Shown: positions 55,404 through 63,640 of the stretch, one piece after another
Position numbering within the stretch: the first letter of the stretch is position 1
How the letters are laid out: each line of letters opens with the position of its first letter
NCBI GenBank assembly: GCA_035650475.1
Contig: DASRHP010000014.1
Span: forward strand, 35,044-99,043
Source of the DNA: Candidatus Binataceae bacterium
GTDB taxonomy: Bacteria > Desulfobacterota > Binatia > Binatales > Binataceae
Length of the DNA stretch: 64,000 nucleotides
Direction: 5' to 3'
The notes under the pieces: generated by a model
The model's database searches: none
What the model saw: only the letters and a program-made list of their open reading frames with translations
Told to the model about the DNA's origin: nothing
Position numbers and translations under genes: made by a program

Positions 55404-55493
55404 GGAGGGGTGGCCGAGCGGTTGAAGGCACCGGTCTTGAAAACCGGCAGCGGCGCAAGTCGCTCGTGGGTTCGAATCCCACCCCCTCCGCCA
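55404..55493 (+). tRNA. tRNA-Ser (anticodon TGA)
   Basis: Acceptor GGAGGGG pairs with CCCCTCC, discriminator G, encoded CCA at 55491-55493. Anticodon stem CCGGT/ACCGG with loop CTTGAAA gives anticodon TGA (codon UCA). A long variable arm shows a class II tRNA; T arm GTGGG-TTCGAAT-CCCAC. Note this reads UCA, not the UGA stop, so it is unrelated to selenocysteine. Confidence 0.98.
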
Positions 55494-55580
55494 TCCGGCC
55501 GTTTGCGGATCCGCGCGAGCTCAATTAATGACGTTTGATGTGGGCGCGTGCCCGCACACGCAAAGGCGGAGGTTTCGTCC

Positions 55581-56795
55581 ATGGAAGACCGCGGGCTGCT
55601 GGCGGGGATTCGGGTGATCGACTGCGGCACGTACGTCGCCGGGCCGGCGGCGGCCACCGTGATGTCGGACTTCGGCGCCGACGTGATCAAGATCGAGCGC
55701 CCGGGCGGCGGCGACCTCTGGCGCATCTTCTCCAAGCTGCCCGGCACCGCCAAGGCCGAGCTCGACTGGTGCTGGGCGCTGACCAGCCGCAACAAGCGCA
55801 GCGTCGCGCTCGATCTTGCCCGTCCCGAGGGGCGTGAGGCGCTGCTCCGCCTGGTCCGGACCGCCGACGTCTTTCTCACCAACTACCAGCGCACGCTGCT
55901 CCAGAAATTCAGCCTCACGTGGGACGATCTTTCGGCCGTCAATCCGCGCCTCATCTACGCCCATCTGACCGGCTACGGCGACACCGGCGATGAAGCCGAT
56001 GATCCGGCCTTCGATGCGCTCGCCTATTGGGCGCGCTCAGGCCTGATGACCAGCGTCACCGGCCTGGACGGCACGCCGAGCGGCCCGCGGCCCGGGATGG
56101 GCGATCATCCGACTTCAATCTCGATGTTCGGCGCGATCATGCTCGGACTGTACAATCGCGAGCGCACTGGCAAGGGGGCGCGGGTGACGACCTCGCTGCT
56201 CGCCAGCGGCGCATGGGCCAACGCGTGCGACCTCCAGGCCAAGCTCCTGCACGCGACCTTTCCCGAGCGTGGCGCCGCCAAGCATCCGCCCAACCCGCTG
56301 ACCGCGGTCTATCTCAGCCGCGACGCCAAGATGTTCCTGCTCGTGCTGATCGACCCCGACAACGAGTTTCCGCGCCTGTGCCGGGCCTTCGGCCAGGGCG
56401 AGCTCGCAAGCGGCGAGCTGTTCGCAACCAACGAGGCGCGCGCTCAGAACGCGGCGGCGCTCTATGCGATCCTGCAATCCGAGTTCGAGAGCCGCGACCT
56501 CGCCGAGTGGAAAACGATCTTCAAGCAGAACGATATCAAGTGGGCGCCGCTGCCCAGGCTCGACGACGTCGTCGCCGACCCGCAGATGCGCGCCGCGGGC
56601 GCGTTCGTCGAATACGAACATCCGCGCGCCGGCAGGCTGGAGACCGTCAACAGCCCGATCTTCGTTGACGGCTCACGCAAGCGAAAGCCGACCGCCGCGC
56701 CCGAGCTTGGCGCGCATACGCGCGAGGTCTTGCGCGAGCTCGGCTACGCCGACGACGCCATCGAGTCACTCGTCCGCGCCGCCGACGGACGCTAG
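55581..56795 (+). CDS. CaiB/BaiF family CoA transferase
   Basis: A 404-aa class III CoA-transferase. GIRVIDCGTYVAGPAAATVM, DFGADVIKIERPGGGDLWR and KRSVALDLARPEGREALLRL are the N-terminal signature blocks. The catalytic Asp is in PGMGDHPTSISMFG. It moves CoA between carboxylic acids, feeding acids into CoA-thioester degradation; partners nearby are the enoyl-CoA hydratase and acyl-CoA dehydrogenase. GGAGG ten bases before ATG 55581. Confidence 0.95.
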   Translation: MEDRGLLAGIRVIDCGTYVAGPAAATVMSDFGADVIKIERPGGGDLWRIFSKLPGTAKAELDWCWALTSRNKRSVALDLARPEGREALLRLVRTADVFLTNYQRTLLQKFSLTWDDLSAVNPRLIYAHLTGYGDTGDEADDPAFDALAYWARSGLMTSVTGLDGTPSGPRPGMGDHPTSISMFGAIMLGLYNRERTGKGARVTTSLLASGAWANACDLQAKLLHATFPERGAAKHPPNPLTAVYLSRDAKMFLLVLIDPDNEFPRLCRAFGQGELASGELFATNEARAQNAAALYAILQSEFESRDLAEWKTIFKQNDIKWAPLPRLDDVVADPQMRAAGAFVEYEHPRAGRLETVNSPIFVDGSRKRKPTAAPELGAHTREVLRELGYADDAIESLVRAADGR

Positions 56796-56813
56796 CCCGC
56801 CGAACATCTCGCC

Positions 56814-57233
56814 ATGCCGATGACGCGGCGCGAAATCGAGCGGATGCTGAAGGAGCCGCACGTCGCGGTGGTCGCGGTCACCGCGCCCGACGGCGCCCCG
56901 CATGCGGTACCGACCTGGTACGAATATCGCGGCGGCGAGGTCGTCTTTCATACTGAGGCGAGCGCCTTCAAGCATAAGTGCCTGCTGCACGACCCGCGTG
57001 TCACGCTGGTCGTCGATACCAAGAAGCCGCCGTACCGATGCGTGATCCTCAAGGGGCGGGCCACGATGAGCGAGGGCGTCGACGACGCGCGCATCCGACG
57101 GATGGCGGTGGCGTACATGGGCAAGCGCGCCGGCGAGGCCTACGCGCGCGAGCTCAAGGGCGAGCGAATCGTGATCGTGCGGCTTAAGCCGTCACGTACG
57201 ATCTCGTGGGATTACAGCAGGGAAACTCCTTAG
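56814..57233 (+). CDS. PPOX-class / F420-binding split-barrel protein
   Basis: A 139-aa protein of the pyridoxamine-5-phosphate-oxidase-like split barrel. PHVAVVAVTAPDGAPHAVPT, FHTEASAFKHKCLLHDPRVT and YRCVILKGRATMSEGVDDAR match the TIGR03618 type, which in actinobacteria binds F420 and reduces quinones or biliverdin. Many LLM genes here hint that F420 is present. It lies 18 bases after the CoA transferase and is probably cotranscribed. Confidence 0.87.
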   Translation: MPMTRREIERMLKEPHVAVVAVTAPDGAPHAVPTWYEYRGGEVVFHTEASAFKHKCLLHDPRVTLVVDTKKPPYRCVILKGRATMSEGVDDARIRRMAVAYMGKRAGEAYARELKGERIVIVRLKPSRTISWDYSRETP

Positions 57234-57267
57234 CGAGCGCGGGCCGGGCACACTTGCCGCCGGGGCG

Positions 57268-58020
57268 CTAGCGGCCGGTGAAGCGCGGCTTGCGCTTCTC
57301 GGCGAACGCACGCCCGCCCTCCTTCGCATCCTCCGAGCGCGCAACCCGCATCAACTGGCGCCGCGCAAGCGCCTGCAACTCCGACGGCCCGCGCGGCAGC
57401 AGCATATCGCGGGTGAACGTCTCAAGCAGGCCGAGCACCAGCGGCGCGCTGTCGGCAAGCTTGCGCGCATACTCGCGCGCGGACTCCATCAGACGCTTGA
57501 CCGGCACCACCGCGTTGACCATCCCGACCTCGTAGGCGCGCTGCGCCTTCATGTGCGCCCCGGTCAGCATCAGCTCCATCGCGACCTTGTACGGGATGCG
57601 TACGGCGAGGCCGGCAATGAGCCCGCCGCAGAAGCCAAGCTGCGCCTCGGGATAGGAGAAGTCGGCGTTGTCCGCGGCGACGGCGAGAGTCGAGAATTCG
57701 ACCAGGCAGCACGCGCCGCCGACGCAATGGCCAGCGACCGCCGCGACGATCGGCTTGGTGAGCGGCACCCCCACGCCCGGCATGCACTCCCACAGCTCCG
57801 GATCGCGCGGCGGATCGCGCAGGTCAGCGCCGGCCGAGAACGCGCGCTCGCCCGCGCCGGTCAGCACCGCGACGCGGTCGTCGCCGCCCTGGAAGTGAAT
57901 CAGCGCGTCGCGCAGCTCGGCCACCAGGGCGTTGGAAAGCGCGTTGAGCCTGTCGGGGCGGTTGAGCGTGATGGTCGCAATCCGCTCGCCGGAGTCATAG
58001 AGGACTAGGTCGCTGCCCAT
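57268..58020 (-). CDS. Enoyl-CoA hydratase/isomerase family protein
   Basis: A 250-aa crotonase. AFSAGADLRDPPRDPELWE is the oxyanion-hole loop, VAAVAGHCVGGACCLVEFST the GxCxGG helix region and SYPEAQLGFCGGLIAG carries the second Glu position (PEAQLGF). The first catalytic Glu is not obvious (VEFSTL), so it may be an isomerase or hydrolase-like member. ATG 58020 has GGAG seven bases upstream and is preferred to ATG 58026. The RidA-like gene is 21 bases upstream, so they form an operon. Confidence 0.93.
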   Translation of the reverse strand: MGSDLVLYDSGERIATITLNRPDRLNALSNALVAELRDALIHFQGGDDRVAVLTGAGERAFSAGADLRDPPRDPELWECMPGVGVPLTKPIVAAVAGHCVGGACCLVEFSTLAVAADNADFSYPEAQLGFCGGLIAGLAVRIPYKVAMELMLTGAHMKAQRAYEVGMVNAVVPVKRLMESAREYARKLADSAPLVLGLLETFTRDMLLPRGPSELQALARRQLMRVARSEDAKEGGRAFAEKRKPRFTGR

Positions 58021-58041
58021 CGGCATGCTCCGCCGCGCAGC

Positions 58042-58434
58042 TCAGCCAGCGACCACCGCGATCGCGTTTATCTCGATCATCAGGCGCGGATCGACCAGCG
58101 ACTTGACCTCGACCAGCGTGCTCGCCGGGTACGGCGGCTTGAAATACCTGCGGCGAACTTCGTGGATCGCACCGAGCTGCTTCATATCGGTGACGAAAAC
58201 CGTGATCGCAACAATGTCGTCGAAGGTCGCGCCCGCGGCGCGCAGCACGGTTGCGATATTGCGCAGGGTCTGCTCGGTCTGCGCGCGCATGTCGCCCTCG
58301 CCCACCACCCTGCCCTCGTCGTCAGTCGCCACCTGGCCCGAGATATGGAGCGTGCGGCCGGCGGGCGCCCACGCCGCATGTGAGAACGCGCCGAAGGGGG
58401 CCTTCAAACCACTGGGATTGAAGCCTTGCGCCAT
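58042..58434 (-). CDS. RidA family protein lacking the catalytic Arg
   Basis: A 130-aa YjgF/RidA protein with a chorismate-mutase-like fold. GRTLHISGQVATDDEGRVVG, QTEQTLRNIATVLRAAGATF and IVAITVFVTDMKQL are family blocks. Canonical RidA has PARSTVEV with Arg105 needed to deaminate reactive imines; here the matching segment is PASTLVEVKSLV, so Arg is replaced. It therefore may not be an enamine deaminase. Good GGAGGAG site at ATG 58434. It is the first gene before the enoyl-CoA hydratase. Confidence 0.9.
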   Translation of the reverse strand: MAQGFNPSGLKAPFGAFSHAAWAPAGRTLHISGQVATDDEGRVVGEGDMRAQTEQTLRNIATVLRAAGATFDDIVAITVFVTDMKQLGAIHEVRRRYFKPPYPASTLVEVKSLVDPRLMIEINAIAVVAG

Positions 58435-58467
58435 TTGCGTCTCCTCCTGTGCCGGTTGGCCGCGATT

Positions 58468-59475
58468 CTAGGACTTGGCCGCCGCCGAAGGGAACTCGGC
58501 CTTAAGCGCGCGCTCCAGCTCGTCGCGGCGCACGCCGCGCTCCTCGGCGGCGCATCTCAGCTCCTCCGTGATCCGCGCGCCGGCGCCGTGGGCGAGCTCG
58601 CGATAAACGTTGGCTGGCACCGGCAGGTCGAGCGCGCGGGCGAGCAGCGTGATGTAGTTTTCAATGATCGGCGAGTTGTCATGCAGGCGCTTTTCGAACT
58701 CGCGGTAGCACGAGTGATAGATCGTCACCAGCATGTCGGCGCGGGCCGCGCGCGCGCTCGCCAGAATCCACGCGATCCTGCTTTCGAAGCCGGCGCTCCC
58801 GATCTGCGGCGCGAGCAGGATCGGCACGCAATGCAGCCCAAGCTCGGGGTCGCTGTGTTCGGCAACGATTTCGAGGCCGGGAATCGCGGCCAGCAGCTTG
58901 CGGCAGTTCTCCATATCGCGGTCGCGATCGGGCGTGCCGGTATGGCCGTGCAGCATCACGCGCGCCGACAGCCGCGGTCTTAGCTCGAGCCGGTCGAGCC
59001 GGCGCGCGATGAACTCGGTGACGTGCAGCTCGTCGAAGCCCCATTGCGCCGGATCCGAGCCCTTGCGCAGATTGGTATGGCACGACGGACACCAGCTGAT
59101 AAGCGTCGGCGCGCCCTCGGCCTGGAAATGGCCGACCGTGCGGGCGAGCGCGCGCTCGCGATCGGCGCGTTCGGTCATCGGGCTGCCGCAGCAATGCGCG
59201 GGTCCCCCGAGGATCGAAAGCTCGGGATTGAGCAGATGCACAACGGCGGCGGCGAGCTGGGCCAGATGGGGCGTGCGCAGCACGTTGCATCCGAGCCAGA
59301 GCGTGGCGCGCCGTTCACCCTCAGCGCCCAGGCGTGGCTGCGCGTGCGAGTCGCGAAACGGCTGTCCGTCGGCGGTGAGCGCCTGGTTGAGCACGATGAT
59401 GTTGCGGAAATAGGTGTCGAGTGGATTGGCGGGCGTCTGGTTGTCGCGCTGCTGCGGAATCTTGTCGTCGCTCAT
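58468..59475 (-). CDS. CCG-domain (HdrB-like) Fe-S protein
   Basis: A 335-aa protein with cysteine-rich CCG-type motifs: WLGCNVLRTPHLAQL, GGPAHCCGSPMTE, SWCPSCHTNLRKG, and a second set with YHSCYREFEKR. The motif CCG and CxxC spacing is found in heterodisulfide reductase subunit B, glycolate oxidase GlcF and related non-cubane cluster proteins. Electron donor and acceptor are unknown. ATG 59475 is used; GTG three codons upstream is an alternative. It follows the LLM at 59514 by 38 bases. Confidence 0.85.
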   Translation of the reverse strand: MSDDKIPQQRDNQTPANPLDTYFRNIIVLNQALTADGQPFRDSHAQPRLGAEGERRATLWLGCNVLRTPHLAQLAAAVVHLLNPELSILGGPAHCCGSPMTERADRERALARTVGHFQAEGAPTLISWCPSCHTNLRKGSDPAQWGFDELHVTEFIARRLDRLELRPRLSARVMLHGHTGTPDRDRDMENCRKLLAAIPGLEIVAEHSDPELGLHCVPILLAPQIGSAGFESRIAWILASARAARADMLVTIYHSCYREFEKRLHDNSPIIENYITLLARALDLPVPANVYRELAHGAGARITEELRCAAEERGVRRDELERALKAEFPSAAAKS

Positions 59476-59513
59476 TGCTGTCACCCGGCTCGAAGAATGG
59501 CTGCGCCATCAAA

Positions 59514-60479
59514 TCACAAAAACTTCGGCAGCACGCGGTCGGTGAACGACAGGAAGGTCTCATGGCTGAGCGGCGCTCCGATCAGGTAATCGAGGCCGAT
59601 CTCCTCGTGCAGGCGCGCGATCTGATCGATCACGCGCTCGGGCGTCCCGTGGACCACCACTGAATCAACGTAGCGCTGCACGGGATCGACGTCGCCGAAG
59701 CGTTTGGCGTCGATATAGGTTCTGAGCAGCCACTTGGCGCCCTCGCGCGCGACCGCCGCGGCCTCGGCGTCGGTCGCGGCGATCGCCAGCAGCCGCGCGT
59801 GCGGAAGTTCGCGCCCGCCAACCGGATGGCCGTGGCGCGCAAGTTCGCGCCGGTAGACCTCCCAATGCTCGCCCGCCTCGGTGAAGGTCGAATGGGGACC
59901 GGTCAGCACCGGGTATCCGTGCGCAGCCGCCCACGTCACGGCGTCGACCGAGCCGGCCGCGACCCACATCGGCGGATGCGGCCGCTGGAGCGGCTTGGGC
60001 AGGACCTCGACGTCGTCGAACGAGAAATACCTGCCGCGGTAGGTCAGCCGCTCGCTACTCCACGCCCGGAGCACGATGTCGACTGCCTCGCGAAAACGCG
60101 CCTGGGTCTCCTCCATCGGCACGCCAAAGGTGCGAAACTCGCGCGCGTCGAAGCCGCGGCCGGCGCCCCAGTTAACCCGCCCGCCGGAGAGGATGTCGAG
60201 CAGCGCGATCTCCTCGGCCAAACGCAGTGGATGGTAGAAGGCGGCAAGCGTGACGCCGGCGCCGATCCTAAGCTTCGTGGTGCGCGCGGCAACGTGCGCG
60301 CCCATCACCGGAATCGACGGACATACGCTGTAGTCGCTGAAATGATGCTCGGTGAGCCAGACCGCGTCGTAGCCGGCGCGATCCATGATTTCGATCCGCT
60401 GCAGAGCGCGCTGGTACACGGTGGGCAGGGCGACGCGCCGCTCGGGCCAGCTGAAGAACTGAAGGATTCCGAATTTCAC
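59514..60479 (-). CDS. LLM-class flavin-dependent oxidoreductase
   Basis: A luciferase-like monooxygenase of about 321 aa (335 if ATG 60521 is used). DRAGYDAVWLTEHHFSDYSV, FYHPLRLAEEIALLDILSGG and GRVNWGAGRGFDAREFRTFG are classic blocks, and HPPMWVAAGSVDAVTWAAAHG near the middle. GTG 60479 begins VKFGILQFFSWPE at the first barrel strand; the upstream ATG adds 14 residues with no ribosome site. Head of an operon with the CCG-domain gene. Confidence 0.9.
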   Translation of the reverse strand: MKFGILQFFSWPERRVALPTVYQRALQRIEIMDRAGYDAVWLTEHHFSDYSVCPSIPVMGAHVAARTTKLRIGAGVTLAAFYHPLRLAEEIALLDILSGGRVNWGAGRGFDAREFRTFGVPMEETQARFREAVDIVLRAWSSERLTYRGRYFSFDDVEVLPKPLQRPHPPMWVAAGSVDAVTWAAAHGYPVLTGPHSTFTEAGEHWEVYRRELARHGHPVGGRELPHARLLAIAATDAEAAAVAREGAKWLLRTYIDAKRFGDVDPVQRYVDSVVVHGTPERVIDQIARLHEEIGLDYLIGAPLSHETFLSFTDRVLPKFL

Positions 60480-60743
60480 GATTCGCTCGCGCGCATTCCA
60501 ATCTAGCAGCAGCGCCTGCATCCGGCATCCGGTTCGGCTTCGCTCTTATCATAGTCGCGCGTCGCCAAGCCAAGGGCCGCATCCGGCGCCAGGTTTGTTC
60601 AACCGCGCCCGTCGGCTATGATTCTCCCCACTGGGTCGCGTTGCGCAGGTCAGCCGCGGGCGGCCATCTCCCACCGCCCCGTCGTCCTGCCCATAAAGCC
60701 GGCGCGCCATCCGCGCGTTTTCGGCATCAGCGAAAGGAGTGGG

Positions 60744-61280
60744 ATGCGTATGAAACCACGGGTTCGTAGCACGGTGGGCGCTGCGGTTGTAATGGTGGCG
60801 GCCGCGCTGTGCGTGGCACCGGCACATGCGCAGGAGAAAGCGACCGTTCGAGCCGGCTACCTGACCTGCCACGTGGCCAGCGGATGGGGTCTGATCTTCG
60901 GCTCCTCGCGCACGGTCCATTGCACCTATTCGCGTGACAAGACTCATACTGAATACTACAACGGCTCGATTACCAAGTTCGGCGCCGACATCGGCTATCT
61001 CTCCTCGGCGGTGATGTTGTGGGCGGTGGTCGCGCCGACCACCGACCTCGGCGAGGGCGCGCTGGCCGGCCATTACGGCGGCGCGACCGCGAGCGTCGCG
61101 CTGGGCGTCGGCGCGGGCGGCAACGTGCTGGTCGGCGGATTCAAGAAATCGATCGCGTTGCAGCCGATCTCGATCGAAGGCCAGAACGGCCTCAACGTGG
61201 CGGCTGGAATCGCCGAGTTGAACCTGAAGTTCGAGAAGGCCAAGACCGAGAAGGAGGCCAAGGAACACCAGGGCGCCTGA
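60744..61280 (+). CDS. DUF992 exported protein
   Basis: A 178-aa secreted protein. Signal peptide: basic N-terminus then STVGAAVVMVAAALCVAPAH, cleaved near AHA-QEK. The mature part has VRAGYLTCHVASGWGLIFGS, TVHCTYSRDK and YYNGSITKFGADIGYLSSAV, which match PF06186 (DUF992), with two conserved Cys likely forming a disulfide. Function is unknown. AAAGGAGTG precedes ATG 60744. Confidence 0.9.
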   Translation: MRMKPRVRSTVGAAVVMVAAALCVAPAHAQEKATVRAGYLTCHVASGWGLIFGSSRTVHCTYSRDKTHTEYYNGSITKFGADIGYLSSAVMLWAVVAPTTDLGEGALAGHYGGATASVALGVGAGGNVLVGGFKKSIALQPISIEGQNGLNVAAGIAELNLKFEKAKTEKEAKEHQGA

Positions 61281-61468
61281 TCTTTCGCAGCCATAGCAGC
61301 CGCGGCAGGCGACCCGGGTTCGCCTGCCGCGGCTGGGTTGGTATCCGGGCCGCGAACGCGCTACACGAATGCCAGAACCATCGCGGGCCGCCGGCCACGA
61401 TCGATCCTCGGAGTTCTGGCGTGCGGTACGCCGGCGCCGCGCGATGACCACCTCGCGAGGTCAGCGCC

Positions 61469-62470
61469 ATGGCACAGGAATTCACAATCTGCGTGGGCAC
61501 GGTCGGCGCCGGGGTATGGTTCAGTCCCGACAGCGGCAACCATTGGCGGCGCAGCAAGATGGACCTGCCGTTTCATGCCGAGCCAGGTGAAATCCAGATC
61601 CGCGCGCTTGCGCTCTCGCCCCATAATCCGCACCAGGTCTATGCCGGCTCCGAGGCCGGGCTCTATCGCAGCACCGACAACGGCGCCAGCTTCGAACTGG
61701 TGAACTCGCCGATGGACGGGATGCAGATTTGGTCAGTGGCGGTCTCGCCGACGAGCCCCGATGTCATCGTCGCCGGCACCAAGCCGCCCGCGGTCTTCCG
61801 CACCGTGGACGGCGGCAAACGATGGGACAAGCTGAATATTACGATCGCCGAGAAGTGCCTCGCCGGCGCGCCCAAGGTCACCAATATCGTGTTCGACCCG
61901 CGCGACCCGCGCTCGCTATGGGTCGGCGTCGAAATCGACGGCGTCTATCACAGCCGCGACGGCGGCGATACGTGGATGCAATGCCGCGCGCTGGGCGACA
62001 AGCCGCTCAACCAGGACGTCCACGGACTCGCAGTGAGTGCCGGGCGACCGGCGAAGCTCTTGGCAACGACGCCTGACGGGATCTGGAGCAGCACCGACGA
62101 GGGCGAGAGCTGGAACGTCCACGGCTTTCCTCGCTTCGCCGAGCGCGACACGATTTCGTATTGCCGCGGGCTCGCGCTCAGGCCCGACAACCCCGAGGTC
62201 TTCTTCGTCGCCAACGGCGACTTCATCCCAGGCAAGCGCGGCGCGATCTGGCGCACGCGCGACGGCGGCCGCACCTGGGAAAAGGCGGCGCTGCCGGTCG
62301 AGCCGAACTCGACGATGTACTGGTTCGCGACCAACCCCGCCGATTCCAACGTCGTGGTCGCCAACAGCCTGCATGGCTATCTCTACGCCAGCCGCGACGG
62401 CGGCGACTCCTGGCAGAAGCTGCGGCGCGAGTTCGGCGAAGTGCGCGCGCTCGCCTGGTTGCCGAACTGA
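61469..62470 (+). CDS. BNR/Asp-box beta-propeller protein
   Basis: A 333-aa protein of repeats with the Asp-box S/T-x-D-x-G-x-x-W: RSTDNGASF, RTVDGGKRW, SRDGGDTW, STDEGESW, RTRDGGRTW, SRDGGDSW, at intervals of 40-55 residues. This is a sialidase/sortilin-like propeller without visible sialidase catalytic residues and without signal peptide, so probably a cytoplasmic or non-enzymatic member. Function unknown. Confidence 0.87.
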   Translation: MAQEFTICVGTVGAGVWFSPDSGNHWRRSKMDLPFHAEPGEIQIRALALSPHNPHQVYAGSEAGLYRSTDNGASFELVNSPMDGMQIWSVAVSPTSPDVIVAGTKPPAVFRTVDGGKRWDKLNITIAEKCLAGAPKVTNIVFDPRDPRSLWVGVEIDGVYHSRDGGDTWMQCRALGDKPLNQDVHGLAVSAGRPAKLLATTPDGIWSSTDEGESWNVHGFPRFAERDTISYCRGLALRPDNPEVFFVANGDFIPGKRGAIWRTRDGGRTWEKAALPVEPNSTMYWFATNPADSNVVVANSLHGYLYASRDGGDSWQKLRREFGEVRALAWLPN

Positions 62471-62544
62471 CGTGGACGCGCAGGCGAAAATCCGTCGCGT
62501 GGGCGCGGCGTGCGGCGTACACTTTCGGAACCGGGAGGCGTCGC

Positions 62545-63504
62545 ATGAACGCGTTCAGCCATCATTTCGTCGAAACCAATGGCATTCGGATGCACTACGT
62601 AGAGGCCGGGCAGGGGCCGCTCGTCGTGCTCTGCCATGGCTTTCCGGAGTCGTGGTATTCCTGGCGCCATCAGATTCCCGCGCTCGCCGAGGCCGGCTTT
62701 CGGGTGGTCGCGCCCGACCAGCGCGGTTACGGCCAGACTGATCGCCCGCAGGCGGTAGCCGAATACAGCATCTTCCGCATCGTCGGCGACGTCGTCGGCT
62801 TGGTCAACGCGCTGGGCGAGCGCACGGCCGTTATCGTCGGCCATGACTGGGGCGCGCCGGTCGCATGGCTGGCGGCGCAGTTGCGTCCAGACCTTTTTCG
62901 CGCGGTCGGATTGCTCAGCGTCCCGTACCTGCCGCGCGGCCCGATGCGCCCCAGTGCGCTTATCAAAGCGATTTTCGGCAGCAAGGTCTTCTACCAGCAG
63001 TACTTTCAGGAGGAGGACAAGGCCGAGCGCGACCTCGAACGCGACGTGCGCGCGACCATGCTCGCGGCGCTCTACTCGCTGTCGGGCGACGCGGAGGGCA
63101 GCGACCGATGGCGCTACGCGTTCGGGCCTGGCGAGACTTTCCTCGACTCCGTCGTGATGCCGAAGAAGCTGCCCCCGTGGTTGACCGAGGCCGATGTCGA
63201 TTTCTTCGTCGGCGAGTTCACCCGCACCGGCTTTCGCGGTGCGCTCAACTGGTACCGCAATATCGACCGTCTATGGGAAGAGAGCGGCTTCCTCGACGGA
63301 GCGCGTCTGATGCAGCCAACCCTGTTTGTCGCCGGCGAGAAGGACGCCGTCGTGGAGTTCTACGGCGACGCCTACCGCGCGCTCGAGGCCAACGTGCCCA
63401 ACCTCAATCAAAAGGTGCTGCTTCCCGGCGCCGGCCACTGGGTCCAGCAGGAGCGCCCGAGCGAGGTCAACCGCCTGCTGTGCGAGTTTCTCAGCTCGCT
63501 GTAG
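62545..63504 (+). CDS. Alpha/beta hydrolase, epoxide hydrolase-like
   Basis: A 319-aa alpha/beta hydrolase. HGFPESWYSWRHQIPALAEA gives HGxP, VIVGHDWGAPVAWLAAQLRP the nucleophile Asp in GHDWG, and LLPGAGHWVQQERPSEVNRL the catalytic His. This combination marks soluble epoxide hydrolases and haloalkane dehalogenases; the HGFPESW and cap composition favour an epoxide hydrolase. ATG 62545 with GGGAGG upstream; the longer open frame upstream overlaps the propeller gene and is rejected. Confidence 0.93.
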   Translation: MNAFSHHFVETNGIRMHYVEAGQGPLVVLCHGFPESWYSWRHQIPALAEAGFRVVAPDQRGYGQTDRPQAVAEYSIFRIVGDVVGLVNALGERTAVIVGHDWGAPVAWLAAQLRPDLFRAVGLLSVPYLPRGPMRPSALIKAIFGSKVFYQQYFQEEDKAERDLERDVRATMLAALYSLSGDAEGSDRWRYAFGPGETFLDSVVMPKKLPPWLTEADVDFFVGEFTRTGFRGALNWYRNIDRLWEESGFLDGARLMQPTLFVAGEKDAVVEFYGDAYRALEANVPNLNQKVLLPGAGHWVQQERPSEVNRLLCEFLSSL

Positions 63505-63640
63505 CGGTCCTCGACTGGGCTTCCTGATTCTCGGCCGACATTCTGCCGATACACGCATTCTGGCGATAATTCACCATTCAAGGCGCATCTTGACATATGT
63601 TTGATAAATAGAGAGGCTTACGTTGCCGAGGAGGCGAGTA

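Noticed and set aside
55404..55493. Possibility that the tRNA with anticodon TGA is the selenocysteine tRNA
   Set aside because: Sec tRNA has anticodon TCA and a longer acceptor stem; this is a normal tRNA-Ser for UCA.
63541..63640. Promoter for the Pro-Ser repeat gene (TTGACA at 63590)
   Set aside because: No -10 box at a proper distance from it; GATAAT at 63565 has no -35.
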